A stretch of 64,000 nt of DNA from Paraburkholderia largidicola (GCF_013426895.1 NZ_AP023174.1:868001-932000); one strand, 5' to 3'. Shown: positions 37,040-46,385, counted from the stretch's first letter. Translations and numbers: made by a program. Notes: a model not told the origin generated them from the sequence alone.

Positions 37040-38133
37040 AATACACCGCTCATCAGACCAACGGCACCACGGCGCAGCATCAGCCGAAGTCCGACGCGCA
37101 TGTGCACACGGATGCCTGCGCTCACGCAGGCCACGACCACGCGACGCACGATCACGCGCATGACCATGACCACGCGCCCGGCGAGGGCAAGAAGGCGTCG
37201 CATGCGCATCATCACGGCCACGGGCACGGCCATCACCACCATCACGCGCCCGCGTCGGGCCACGGACGCGCGTTCGCGCTCGCCGTCGCGCTGAATGTCA
37301 CGATCGTCGTCGTACAGGGGATCTACGGCGTGCTCGCCAACTCGACCGCGCTGCTCGCTGATGCCGGACACAATCTCTCCGACGTGCTCGGCCTGCTGCT
37401 CGCTTGGGGCGCAACCTGGCTCGCGACGCGCCGGCCGTCCGCGCGTTACACGTTTGGCCTTGGCGGCTCGTCGATTCTCGCCAGCCTGCTCAATGCGGGG
37501 CTACTGCTGTTCGCGTGCGGCGTGATCGTCGCGGAAGCGGTCGGCAGGCTTTTTCATCCGTCGCCCGTCGCGGGGCTCGACGTGTTCATCGTCGCGCTCG
37601 TCGGCATGGTCGTGAATGGCTTCTCGGCATGGCTTTTCATGCGCGGCCAGGAAGACGACCTGAACATTCGCGGCGCGTTCCTGCATATGGTCGCCGACGC
37701 GGCCGTATCGGCCGCCGTCGCCGTCAGCGGCCTCGCCATCCTTTTCAGCGGCTGGACATGGCTCGATCCGGTGATGAGCATCGTCGTGGTCGCGGTAATC
37801 GTCTACGGCACGTGGGGCCTGCTGCGCGATTCCATCAAGCTCGCGCTCAACGGCGTGCCGCCCGGCGTCGACGTGCAGAAGATCCGCGAGTATCTCGCCG
37901 CGCAGCCCGGCGTCACCGACGTCCACGATTTGCACGTATGGGCGCTGTCGACGACGGGCAACGCGCTGTCCGCGCATCTCGTGATTCCGGACGGCCATCC
38001 GGGCGACGTGGTGATCGACGGGATCGTCGGCACGCTGCGCGCGGAGTTCGACATGCATCACGCGACGCTGCAGGTCGACATGGGCACGACGCAGCACCGC
38101 TGTTCGCTCGATCACACGCCGCACGCGCACTGA
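37036..38133 (+). CDS. cation diffusion facilitator metal exporter
   Basis: A 365-residue CDF transporter (CzcD/DmeF-like). The first 75 residues form a very His/Asp-rich loop with runs such as HGHGHGHHHHH. Six membrane segments follow, with zinc-site motifs LLADAGHNLSDVLG and HMVADAAVSAAVAV, and a cytoplasmic C-terminal domain (VTDVHDLHVWALS). It exports Zn, Co, Cd or Ni in exchange for protons; which metal cannot be read directly. It is translationally coupled to the ArsR-type repressor, so it is a metal-induced efflux pair. Confidence 0.93.
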   Translation: MKYTAHQTNGTTAQHQPKSDAHVHTDACAHAGHDHATHDHAHDHDHAPGEGKKASHAHHHGHGHGHHHHHAPASGHGRAFALAVALNVTIVVVQGIYGVLANSTALLADAGHNLSDVLGLLLAWGATWLATRRPSARYTFGLGGSSILASLLNAGLLLFACGVIVAEAVGRLFHPSPVAGLDVFIVALVGMVVNGFSAWLFMRGQEDDLNIRGAFLHMVADAAVSAAVAVSGLAILFSGWTWLDPVMSIVVVAVIVYGTWGLLRDSIKLALNGVPPGVDVQKIREYLAAQPGVTDVHDLHVWALSTTGNALSAHLVIPDGHPGDVVIDGIVGTLRAEFDMHHATLQVDMGTTQHRCSLDHTPHAH

Positions 38134-38244
38134 GCGTTATGTCGCACGGCTGATGCGGGCTTGATGCGCCGCGTCGTCGGCCGCACGTCAGCGAGCGGGA
38201 CGCTCGGCGTACACTAGCGAGCATGTCCGACTGCGGAGGTCTGC

Positions 38245-39975
38245 ATGACGGGTGCTTCCTTCGACGTGCCGCCCGTGCTGATCGTCGGCGCGGGACCGAC
38301 GGGGCTGGCGGCGGCCATGAGTCTTGCTCGCGCGCAGGTGCCCGTGCGGCTGATCGACAAGGCGCTGCAAGCGGATCCGCATTCGCGCGCGATCGGCATC
38401 CAGGCGCGCACGCTCGAACTGCTGGAGCAACATCGCCTCGTCGAACGCTTTCTCGAACTCGGTCATCGCGCGCGCACCGCGAATCTGTATTCGAACGGCC
38501 AGCGGCTGACGCGGCTCGATTTCGATCCGCTACAAACGCGCTATCCGTATCTGCTGTTTCTCGATCAATCCGTTACCGAGCGCCTGCTGACGGAGCATCT
38601 CGCGACGTTCGGCGTGGAGGTCGAACGCGGCGTCGAGCTGACGATGTTCGCGCAGGGCTCGGCGGGCATCAACGCGACGCTGCAACGCGCCGACGGTCAT
38701 ATTGAAACCCTGCATCCGTCGTACATGATCGCCGCTGACGGCGCGCACAGCGCGATTCGTCACCGGCTCGGCATGAGCTTCGCGGGCAAGACCTTCGAGC
38801 AGACCTTCCTGCTTGCCGACATCGAAGCGGACACCGGCTGGTCCGACGACGAGTTTCATATCTTCGCGTCGGGCGCGGGGCTGGCGGCGCTCTTTCCGAT
38901 GGGCAAGGGCCGACATCGGCTGATCGCCGATCATCCCGCGATGCCGGCGCGCGAGCCAGCCGAGGTTGCGTCGGGCGGCGACACCGCGATGCCGCTTGCG
39001 TCGATCCCCGCGCCCACGCTCGAAGAATGCCGGGCGATCGCGAAGAGTCGTATTCATCATCCCGTCGAACTGAGCAGCCTGTCGTGGTCCGGCTACTTTC
39101 ATCTGAATAGCCGGATGGTCGAGCAGTTGCGCGCGCAGCGCGTGTTCCTGGCGGGCGACGCCGCGCATGTGCACAGTCCCGCGGGCGCGCAGGGGATGAA
39201 CACGGGCATTCAGGAAGCGTTCAATCTCGGCTGGAAAATCGCGCGCGTGCTGAAGGGCGATGCGCCCGACCGGCTGCTCGACACCTACCATCTCGAACGT
39301 CATCCGATCGAACGCGACGTGCTGCGGCAGACCAGCTTCGTCACGCATATGGCGGAAGCGGACCACGGGCCGCTCAAGCTGCTGCGCGAGCGCGTGATGC
39401 CCGTGCTCGCCGCGCTGGGGCCGCTGCGCGATGCCGCGCGTCTCACCGTCAGCGAACTGGCGATCCAGTACCGGCGCTCGCCGCTGACGCTCGAACGCAT
39501 ACTGGACGGCGGCCCGCGCGCGGGCGAACGCGCGCCCGATGCGCTCGTGCATGTCGTCGATGGACCGTTGGGCCGGGTGCCCGGCATGGGCTGCATTTTC
39601 GATCTGCACGACCCCGCGTTTTTCTCGCTGTTTCTGCTCGTCGATCCGCCGGAGGAACCGGGGACGGGCAACGGCAAAATGCTGTCGCTGCATCGCAAGC
39701 CTGTGCGCGCTGCCGATCTCGACCGTTTCGTTGCCGCCGTCGAAGATTTGCTGCCGGGGGCGGTGCGAGTGTGGCGCGTGTCGGATGCGAATGGCGAGGA
39801 CGGTGGGCCGTCGCTCAGTGAGTCGTTCGGGAGGACGCGGCCTTCGTTTTATCTGGTGCGGCCCGACGGATATGTGTGCGCGCGTGGGCGGCCGGGGTCT
39901 GATTTGAATGGGCTGCTAAGGCATTGCGAAGCGTGGTTCGCAAAGGGGGCGCCGAGCGAGCCGGCGGTGTCGTGA
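38245..39975 (+). CDS. FAD-dependent aromatic hydroxylase (PheA/TfdB family)
   Basis: A 576-residue flavoprotein monooxygenase. FAD motif VLIVGAGPTGLAAAMSLA lies near residues 11-28, DG motif MIAADGAHSAIRHRLG in the middle, and GD motif FLAGDAAHVHSPAGAQGMN with Asp305. A C-terminal thioredoxin-like domain (last 150 residues, ending VRPDGYVCARGRPG) is typical of the phenol hydroxylase branch. It probably hydroxylates a phenolic or related aromatic using NAD(P)H and oxygen. There are no other catabolic genes beside it, so the substrate is unknown. It is preceded by a short gap after the CDF gene. Confidence 0.88.
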   Translation: MTGASFDVPPVLIVGAGPTGLAAAMSLARAQVPVRLIDKALQADPHSRAIGIQARTLELLEQHRLVERFLELGHRARTANLYSNGQRLTRLDFDPLQTRYPYLLFLDQSVTERLLTEHLATFGVEVERGVELTMFAQGSAGINATLQRADGHIETLHPSYMIAADGAHSAIRHRLGMSFAGKTFEQTFLLADIEADTGWSDDEFHIFASGAGLAALFPMGKGRHRLIADHPAMPAREPAEVASGGDTAMPLASIPAPTLEECRAIAKSRIHHPVELSSLSWSGYFHLNSRMVEQLRAQRVFLAGDAAHVHSPAGAQGMNTGIQEAFNLGWKIARVLKGDAPDRLLDTYHLERHPIERDVLRQTSFVTHMAEADHGPLKLLRERVMPVLAALGPLRDAARLTVSELAIQYRRSPLTLERILDGGPRAGERAPDALVHVVDGPLGRVPGMGCIFDLHDPAFFSLFLLVDPPEEPGTGNGKMLSLHRKPVRAADLDRFVAAVEDLLPGAVRVWRVSDANGEDGGPSLSESFGRTRPSFYLVRPDGYVCARGRPGSDLNGLLRHCEAWFAKGAPSEPAVS

Positions 39976-40075
39976 TGAGTTGATGCGCACGTTCGTTGCG
40001 GGTTTGGTGTTTGTGGTTGAGCTGGCAGCGTCTGCGGTTTGGTTTTGCTTTTGCTTTTGCTTTTGTTTTTGCTTT

Positions 40076-40734
40076 TGCTGGCATCCGCGTGATGTTAGCG
40101 TGCTTCAGGCGTTGCCCCTGTGCGGGGCGGCACCTACTTTTCTTTGCCGCCGCAAAGAAAAGTAGGCAAAAGAAAGCGGCTCACACCGCCAGCACGTGTT
40201 CTCATCCACGGGCCCCCAACGTCCCCACCCGTCACACGGTAACGCGTTGTTCGTTGCCCGTTGCCAGCGCTTCGAACAATTGCATCACCTACTTCACGAA
40301 CCCATACAGCGGCCAGCGGCAGCGAATGACTAGTGCCGCCCAGGTGGCAAACTGTGTGTAGGTTGTCGCGTCGTAATGGGTAGCGCTCTTACAGGGTGGA
40401 GCGCGTGCGCTATCGGTCCGGAGTGAGGCGTGTGAGCCACTACAGCCAACACACAGTTTGCCACCTGGGCGGCGGTGGACGATCTGGCTCGGCGTGCTGT
40501 AGTGCGGAAGCGTGCAGCGGGTGAGGCGCACTGCAAGCGCGCTGGCAACGGACGTGGGTCACGTGGTTGCCGTGTGAAGCGTAAGAACCTTTGGGGGCCC
40601 TCAGGCAAGAACAAGGATTGGCGGTGTGAGCCGCTTTCTTTTGCCTACTTTTCTTTGCGGCGGCAAAGAAAAGTAGGTGCCGCCCCGCACAGGGGCGACG
40701 CCTGAAGCACGCTAACAAACCGCGGATGCCAGCG
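40076..40734. repeat. long nested palindromic intergenic element, copy 3 (B-core-A order)
   Basis: It has the same architecture as copies 1 and 2, although the segment after the outer end differs slightly (gttagcgtgcttcaggcg replaces the attggtttgctagcg part on both arms, so the arms stay complementary). The inner 28-base inverted arms are at 40335-40362 and 40446-40473, with three or four mismatches. The order is B, core, A, as in copy 2. The left end is preceded by a short gcttttgctttt microrepeat; the right end merges into a 29-base tandem repeat. The element lies between convergent genes (flavin hydroxylase and fdsD). Confidence 0.87.
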
Positions 40735-40835
40735 AAAGCAAAATCAAACCGCGGATGCCAGCGAAAGCAAAACCAAACCGCCGATGCCAGCGAAAGCAAA
40801 ACCAAACCGCCGATGCCAGCGAAAGCAAAAACAAG
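40720..40835. repeat. four-unit 29-bp tandem repeat at the edge of copy 3
   Basis: Four back-to-back 29-base units start at 40720, 40749, 40778 and 40807. Each begins ccgcggatgccagcgaaag or the close variant with ccgccg, and ends with an A-rich tail. The first unit is the end of the palindromic element, so the array is an expansion of that element's border. The last unit is followed by an edge motif (about 40835-40857) also found beside copies 1 and 2. There are no spacers, so it is not a CRISPR array. Confidence 0.9.
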
Positions 40836-40867
40836 CAAACCCCCCAGCGTCGCAGACAACCCCAAAA

Positions 40868-40893
40868 CCAAAAAAAAGCGTCCGCATCGCTTC
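40868..40893 (-). terminator. possible weak terminator of the fds operon
   Basis: On the minus strand, a 5-base stem (aagcg and cgctt) is followed by a long T-run downstream of fdsD. The stem is short, so termination efficiency is doubtful. The rest of 40836-40967 shows no gene. Confidence 0.35.
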
Positions 40894-40967
40894 CGACACG
40901 AACGCCCAACTGCTGTTGCTATTACATGAACGCCGACGCCAACGCGCCGCCAGGCAATTGAAACACC

Positions 40968-41222
40968 TTAAACCGCCGCAGCCTCCTTCGGCGTCAAATC
41001 CGCGCGATGCCTGACCAGCGCCTCACGAACCATCTCATGCAATTCCAGCTCGACACCTTCAGGATTCGCATGCAGCGTCGCCAGAATCGAGCGCCGCATA
41101 CGCGGCTCCCAAAACCGCCGGATATGATCGGCAATATTGTCGATCGCCTCATCTCGGTCCGGCATCGACTCGAAGAAATCGCCGATGCGGTTCGCCATGT
41201 CGACCAGGTTATGTGCGTCCAT
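40968..41222 (-). CDS. fdsD: formate dehydrogenase delta subunit
   Basis: An 84-residue protein with the FdsD pattern: LVDMANRIGDFFESMPDRDEA, then HIRRFWEPRMR and a C-terminal LRHRADL-like end. It is a small subunit of the soluble NAD-linked formate dehydrogenase complex, needed for activity but without cofactors. It begins nine bases after fdsA on the same strand. In Cupriavidus the gene fdsC (FdhD-type sulfur carrier) usually separates fdsA and fdsD; here there is no room for it. Confidence 0.9.
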   Translation of the reverse strand: MDAHNLVDMANRIGDFFESMPDRDEAIDNIADHIRRFWEPRMRRSILATLHANPEGVELELHEMVREALVRHRADLTPKEAAAV

Positions 41223-41231
41223 TGCGTTGCC

Positions 41232-44171
41232 TCACTTGCCTGACGTGGTGGCCATCTCACGCTTGCTGAGATGCTCGAGCTGCTCGTTGTTGAAGCGCGA
41301 GTAATCCTTCTGCCATTGCGACGGTTGCTCGACAGGCATCACCTGCACGGCCGTCACCTTGTACTCGGGGCAGTTGGTCGCCCAGTCGGAGCTGTCCGTC
41401 GTAATCACGTTCGCCCCGGACTCGGGGAAGTGGAACGTCGTGTAGACCACGCCCGGCTGCATCCGGTCCGCCACCTTCGCGCGCAGCACCGTGTAGCCCG
41501 CGCGCGATTCGATGCCGACCCAGTCGTCATTCTTGATGCCACGGTCTTCGGCGTCGTGCGGATGGATCTCCAGACGATCCTCGTCGTGCCACAGCGAGTT
41601 CTCTGTACGGCGCGTCTGCGCACCGACGTTGTACTGCGACAGAATGCGGCCCGTCGTCAGGATCAGCGGGAACTTCTGGTTGACCTTCTCCGGCGTCGCG
41701 ACGTACTTCGTGATGACGAACTTGCCCTTGCCGCGCACGAACTCGTTGATGTGCATCGTCGGCGTGCCTTCCGGCGCGTTCTCGTTGCACGGCCACTGGA
41801 TGCTGCCCAGCTTGTCGAGCTTCTCGTACGACACGCCGTGGAAAGTCGGCGTGAGGCGCGCGATCTCGTCCATGATCTGCGACGGATGCGTGTAGTTCAT
41901 CTCGTAGCCGAGCGCGCGGGCGAGCAGGATCGTCACTTCCCAGTCCGAGTAGCCGGCCAGCGGCGGCATCACCTTGCGCACGCGCGAAATGCGGCGCTCG
42001 GCGTTGGTGAACGTGCCGTCCTTTTCGAGGAACGTCGAGCCCGGCAGCAGCACGTGCGCATACTTCGCGGTTTCGTTCAGGAAGATGTCCTGCACGACGA
42101 TACATTCCATCGACGACAGCGCCGCGCCCACATGCTGCGTGTTCGGGTCGGACTGGACGATGTCTTCGCCCTGGCAGTACAGGCCCATGAAGCTGCCGTG
42201 CAGCGCCGCGTCGAACATGTTCGGGATGCGCAGGCCCGGCTCCGGCTGCAGCGTCACGCCCCATTCGCCTTCGAACAGCGTGCGCGTCACCGTATCGCTG
42301 ATATGGCGATAGCCCGGCAGTTCGTGCGGGAACGAGCCCATGTCGCACGAGCCCTGCACGTTGTTCTGGCCGCGCAGCGGATTCACGCCGACGCCTTCGC
42401 GGCCAATGTTGCCCGTCGCCATCGCAAGGTTCGCGATGCCCATCACGGTCGTCGAGCCTTGCGCATGTTCCGTCACGCCGAGGCCGTAGTAGATCGCCGC
42501 GTTGCCGCCCGTCGCGTAGAGGCGCGCGGCTTCGCGCACCTGTTGCGCCGGCACGCCCGTCACGCTTTCCATCATTTCCGGCGAGTTCTCCGGCAGCGCG
42601 ACGAAATCGCGCCAGTGCTGGAACGCGCGCGTTTCGCAACGCTCGGCGATGAACGCCTCATTGAGCAGGCCTTCCGACACGAGCACGTGAGCAAGCGACG
42701 TGACCATCGCGACGTTCGTACCCGGACGCAGTTGCAGGTGATGCGTGGCTTTCACGTGTGCCGTATCGACGATGTCGATGCGGCGCGGATCGACGACGAT
42801 CAGCTTCGCGCCTTCGCGTACACGTCGCTTCAGACGCGAGCCGAACACCGGGTGGCCGTCGGTCGGATTCGCGCCGATCACGATGATGACGTCGGATTTA
42901 TCGACGGAAGCGAAGGTCTGCGTGCCCGCCGATTCGCCGAGCGTCGTCTTCAGGCCGTAGCCCGTCGGCGAGTGGCAAACGCGCGCGCAGGTGTCGACGT
43001 TGTTGTTGCCGAACGCGGCGCGCACCAGCTTCTGCACCAGATACGTTTCTTCGTTCGTGCAGCGCGACGACGTAATGCCACCGATCGAATCGCGGCCGTA
43101 CTTCTCCTGGATGCGGCGGAACTCCGACGCGGCGTAGCTCAGCGCTTCTTCCCAGCTGACTTCGCGCCACGGATCGGTGATCTTCGCGCGGATCATCGGT
43201 TTCTTGATGCGATCCTTGTGCGTCGCGTAGCCCCATGCGAAGCGGCCCTTCACGCACGCATGGCCTTCGTTCGCCTGGCCATTCTTGTGCGGCACCATCC
43301 GCACGACCGTGTTGCCCTTCATCTCGGCCTTGAACGAGCAGCCGACGCCGCAGTACGCACAGGTCGTCACGACGGAATGCTCGGCCTGGCCCAGCATCAC
43401 GATGCTCTTTTCCGACAGCGTCGCGGTCGGGCACGCGGCGACGCACGCGCCGCACGACACGCACTCCGAGTCCATGAACGGCTGGCTTTCGCTCGCGGCG
43501 ACGCGCGATTCGAAGCCGCGGCCGGAGATGGTCAGCGCGAACGTGCCTTGCGTCTCTTCACACGCGCGCACGCAGCGGTTGCAGACGATGCACTTCGACG
43601 GATCGTACGTGAAGTACGGGTTCGACTCGTCTTTCTTGTCCTTTAGGTGATTCGCGCCGTCGAAGCCATACCGCACCTCGCGCAGGCCCGTGACGCCCGC
43701 CATGTCCTGCAGTTCGCAGTTGCCGTTGGCAGGGCAGGTGAGACAGTCGAGCGGGTGATCGGAGATGTACAGCTCCATCACGTTGCGGCGCAGACCTTGC
43801 AGGCGGTCCGTTTGCGTGCGCACTTTCATGCCCGCTTCGACAGGCGTCGTGCACGACGCGGGATAACCGCGCCGTCCTTCGATTTCGACGAGACACAGAC
43901 GGCACGAGCCGAACGGTTCGAGCGAATCGGTGGCGCACAGCTTCGGGATATTGACGCCGGCTTCAGCGGCGGCGCGCATCACCGACGTGCCCGCGGGCAC
44001 CGTGATCGACTCGCCGTCGATTTCGAGCGTCACGTCGACGTCGGAATGGCGCAGCGGCGTGCCGTAGTCGGTATCGTCCATCGGGCCGCGTTCGTTGCGC
44101 AGTGCGCCCGCCTTGCAGGCGCAGTTGCCGGAGCCGCAGCCGCCGGATTTGAAGGTGATCGGATCGGACAT
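41232..44171 (-). CDS. fdsA: formate dehydrogenase alpha subunit, molybdenum/FeS
   Basis: A 979-residue catalytic subunit. It has an N-terminal [2Fe-2S] domain (CATDSLEPFGSCRLC), a His-Cys [4Fe-4S] domain (SDHPLDCLTCPANGNC), two ferredoxin-type [4Fe-4S] clusters (CIVCNRCVRACEE and CVSCGACVAACP), then the bis-MGD domain. Cys399 in CARVCHSPTGYG is the expected Mo ligand. It oxidises formate to CO2 and passes electrons to FdsB. The start MSDPITFK (44171) is the family N-terminus; the opening at 44426 lies inside fdsB. It is 14 bases after fdsB. Confidence 0.97.
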   Translation of the reverse strand: MSDPITFKSGGCGSGNCACKAGALRNERGPMDDTDYGTPLRHSDVDVTLEIDGESITVPAGTSVMRAAAEAGVNIPKLCATDSLEPFGSCRLCLVEIEGRRGYPASCTTPVEAGMKVRTQTDRLQGLRRNVMELYISDHPLDCLTCPANGNCELQDMAGVTGLREVRYGFDGANHLKDKKDESNPYFTYDPSKCIVCNRCVRACEETQGTFALTISGRGFESRVAASESQPFMDSECVSCGACVAACPTATLSEKSIVMLGQAEHSVVTTCAYCGVGCSFKAEMKGNTVVRMVPHKNGQANEGHACVKGRFAWGYATHKDRIKKPMIRAKITDPWREVSWEEALSYAASEFRRIQEKYGRDSIGGITSSRCTNEETYLVQKLVRAAFGNNNVDTCARVCHSPTGYGLKTTLGESAGTQTFASVDKSDVIIVIGANPTDGHPVFGSRLKRRVREGAKLIVVDPRRIDIVDTAHVKATHHLQLRPGTNVAMVTSLAHVLVSEGLLNEAFIAERCETRAFQHWRDFVALPENSPEMMESVTGVPAQQVREAARLYATGGNAAIYYGLGVTEHAQGSTTVMGIANLAMATGNIGREGVGVNPLRGQNNVQGSCDMGSFPHELPGYRHISDTVTRTLFEGEWGVTLQPEPGLRIPNMFDAALHGSFMGLYCQGEDIVQSDPNTQHVGAALSSMECIVVQDIFLNETAKYAHVLLPGSTFLEKDGTFTNAERRISRVRKVMPPLAGYSDWEVTILLARALGYEMNYTHPSQIMDEIARLTPTFHGVSYEKLDKLGSIQWPCNENAPEGTPTMHINEFVRGKGKFVITKYVATPEKVNQKFPLILTTGRILSQYNVGAQTRRTENSLWHDEDRLEIHPHDAEDRGIKNDDWVGIESRAGYTVLRAKVADRMQPGVVYTTFHFPESGANVITTDSSDWATNCPEYKVTAVQVMPVEQPSQWQKDYSRFNNEQLEHLSKREMATTSGK

Positions 44172-44185
44172 GTTGGGCTCCAGGG

Positions 44186-45745
44186 TCAGGCTGCCGCTTT
44201 CGGAATGGCGGTTTCGAGACCGAAGTCTTCGGGGAAATGGTCGAGGGCGGAGACGACGGGGAAGGGCGTCATGCCGCCCATCGCGCACAGCGAACCCGAC
44301 ACCATCGTGTCGCACAGATCGCGCAGCAGTTGCACCTGCTTCGTCGACGTATCGCCGTTGCGAATCCGCTGGATGACTTCGACGCCGCGCGTCGAGCCGA
44401 TCCGGCACGGCGTGCACTTGCCGCACGATTCGAGTGCGCAGAAGTGCATCGCGTATTGCGCGAGATCGGCGAGATTCGACGTATCGTCGTGAATCACCAG
44501 ACCGCCGTGACCGACGACGGCGCCGACCTTCGCGTATTCCTCATAGTCGAGCGGGATGTCCCACTGGCTCTCGGGCAGATACGTGCCGAGCGGGCCGCCT
44601 ACCTGCACCGCGCGCGCCGGACGGCCGCTTGCCGTGCCGCCGCCGTAGTCGAACATCAGCTCTCGCAGCGTGCAGCCGAACGCGAGTTCGACGAGCCCGC
44701 CGCGCTTTACGTTGCCCGCGACCTGGAAGGGCAGCGTGCCGCGCGAGCGGCCCATGCCGAAGTCCTTGTAGAACGCCGCGCCCTTCGCGAAGATGATCGG
44801 CACGGTGGCGAGCGTGATTACGTTGTTGATCACGGTCGGCTTGCCGAACAGGCCTTCGAGCGCCGGCAACGGCGGCTTTGCGCGCACGATGCCGCGCTTG
44901 CCTTCGAGCGATTCGAGCAGCGCCGTTTCCTCGCCGCACACATACGCGCCCGCGCCCTTGGCGACGAACAGTTCGAAGCGATGCTCCGAGCCGAGCACGC
45001 TGTCGCCGAGCCAGCCGGCGGCGCGCGCCTTGACGATCGCGGCTTCGAGCGTGGCGATCGAATGCGGATACTCGCTGCGCACATAGATATGGCCGACGGT
45101 AGCGCCCGCCACGATGCCCGCGATGATCATCCCTTCGATCAGCACGAACGGATCGCTTTCCATCACGAGGCGGTCGGAGAACGTGCCCGAATCGCCTTCG
45201 TCCGCGTTGCAGACGATGTACTTCTGGTTGGCCTTCGCGGCGCGCACCGTGCGCCACTTGATGCCGGCCGGGAACGCCGCGCCGCCGCGGCCGCGCAGGC
45301 CGGATTCGATCAGCGCGTCGACGGCTGCGTCGCCCGACATCGCGAGCGCGTTGTACAGGCCGACGATGCCGCCATTGGCGATGTAGTCGTCGGTCGAAAG
45401 CGGGTCGGTGATGCCGATGCGCGCGAACGTCAGGCGCTGCTGCTTCTTCAGATATGGGATCTCTTCGACCACGCCGACATGCTTCGCGTGCGTCGCCTTG
45501 CCTTCGATGAAGCCCGCGTCGAACAGCGATGCCACGTCTTCCACTTCGACGTTCGCGTAGCCGATGCGGCCTTCGGGCGTCTGCACTTCGACGAGCGGTT
45601 CGAGATAGAGCAAACCGCGCGAGCCATTGCGCACGAGTTCGATATCGATGCCGCGCGCTTTCGCTTCATCGACGATGGCCGTGGCGAGCGCGTCCGCGCC
45701 GAGCGCCAGCGCCGAGGAATCGCGGGGAACGTAAATGCGCGTCAT
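44186..45745 (-). CDS. fdsB: formate dehydrogenase beta subunit, FMN and NAD binding
   Basis: A 519-residue NuoF-like subunit. FMN and NAD sites are in GLRGRGGAAFPAGIKW and GAGAYVCGEETALLESLEG, and a C-terminal [4Fe-4S] motif reads ESCGKCTPCRIGS. The first 110 residues form a thioredoxin-like extension typical of FdsB. It hands electrons to NAD+. Its ATG (45745) overlaps the fdsG stop by ATGA, so the two are co-translated. The larger opening to 46282 is alternate-frame reading over fdsG. Confidence 0.96.
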   Translation of the reverse strand: MTRIYVPRDSSALALGADALATAIVDEAKARGIDIELVRNGSRGLLYLEPLVEVQTPEGRIGYANVEVEDVASLFDAGFIEGKATHAKHVGVVEEIPYLKKQQRLTFARIGITDPLSTDDYIANGGIVGLYNALAMSGDAAVDALIESGLRGRGGAAFPAGIKWRTVRAAKANQKYIVCNADEGDSGTFSDRLVMESDPFVLIEGMIIAGIVAGATVGHIYVRSEYPHSIATLEAAIVKARAAGWLGDSVLGSEHRFELFVAKGAGAYVCGEETALLESLEGKRGIVRAKPPLPALEGLFGKPTVINNVITLATVPIIFAKGAAFYKDFGMGRSRGTLPFQVAGNVKRGGLVELAFGCTLRELMFDYGGGTASGRPARAVQVGGPLGTYLPESQWDIPLDYEEYAKVGAVVGHGGLVIHDDTSNLADLAQYAMHFCALESCGKCTPCRIGSTRGVEVIQRIRNGDTSTKQVQLLRDLCDTMVSGSLCAMGGMTPFPVVSALDHFPEDFGLETAIPKAAA

Positions 45746-46251
45746 ACCGTTTCCTCCACCCGTTTCATTGCCGCTGCGAGCAGCGCGTCGAACTTCTGCG
45801 GCGTTACTTTGGCGTGCAGCTCGCCGTTGATCATCATGGCGGGCGACAGCGCGCATTGACCGAGGCAATACACCGATTCGAGACCGACTGCGCCATCGCA
45901 TGCATGGTCGTGGGCGTGTGCGTCGTGCTTGTGCGCGTCGAAGCGGCAACCCGTGCGCGCCTCGATATGCTGCGCGAGCGCTTCCGTACCCATGCTGCGG
46001 CAGGCTTCCGCGCGGCACAGCTGGACCGTGACGGGCGCGGCAGGCGACTGGCGGAAGTGGTGGTAATACGTGATGACGCCATGCACTTCGGCCCGCGACA
46101 GGTTCATCGTCCGCGCGAGCGGTGCGACGGTGTCGGGCGGCACGAAGCCGATGTCGTCCTGAATGGCGTGCAGCAGCGCAACCAGCGACATGCCGGGTCG
46201 TGCGTGACGTTGCACGAGTTCGTCTGGCGCAATGGCGTTCGGTCGATCCAC
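45742..46251 (-). CDS. fdsG: formate dehydrogenase gamma subunit, [2Fe-2S]
   Basis: A 169-residue NuoE-like subunit. The [2Fe-2S] ligands are the Cys pair in LCRAEACRSMG and the later pair in YCLGQCALS. Between them is an unusual His/Asp-rich insert, KHDAHAHDHAC. I chose the GTG at 46251 because a GGAGGAG ribosome site lies seven to eight bases upstream; the ATG at 46293 has none and adds a basic, unlike-family extension. The first gene of the fds operon, it lies divergent from the regulator at 46386. Confidence 0.9.
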   Translation of the reverse strand: MDRPNAIAPDELVQRHARPGMSLVALLHAIQDDIGFVPPDTVAPLARTMNLSRAEVHGVITYYHHFRQSPAAPVTVQLCRAEACRSMGTEALAQHIEARTGCRFDAHKHDAHAHDHACDGAVGLESVYCLGQCALSPAMMINGELHAKVTPQKFDALLAAAMKRVEETV

Positions 46252-46385
46252 AGTGGGGCTCCTCCAAAGTCGATATATGCACTTGTTATTCATAACCCGT
46301 GCATCTATGCTTTGCTTGTTTGATATATCAATGCGAACGATAGGCGGCTAGGTCGGCTTTCGCAATAGGAACTGCTAGAACATAT
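46252..46385. promoter_or_regulatory. divergent promoter region of fds operon and regulator
   Basis: This 134-base gap separates fdsG from the regulator gene. Three AT-rich palindromic boxes are visible: cgatatatgcac near 46271, tgatatatcaatg near 46321 and catatatgattcg near 46381. There is also a gtgcatctatgc near 46299. The repeated ATATAT cores suggest operator sites of the divergent regulator. The exact promoter elements are not resolved. Confidence 0.5.

Noticed and set aside
40720..40835. Regular 29-base repeats that could suggest a CRISPR array
   Set aside because: Units follow each other without spacers, and the first unit is the border of the palindromic element. No cas genes are near.
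46251..46293. ATG at 46293 as the start of fdsG
   Set aside because: It has no ribosome site and adds an unusual extension. The GTG at 46251 has GGAGGAG at the right distance.
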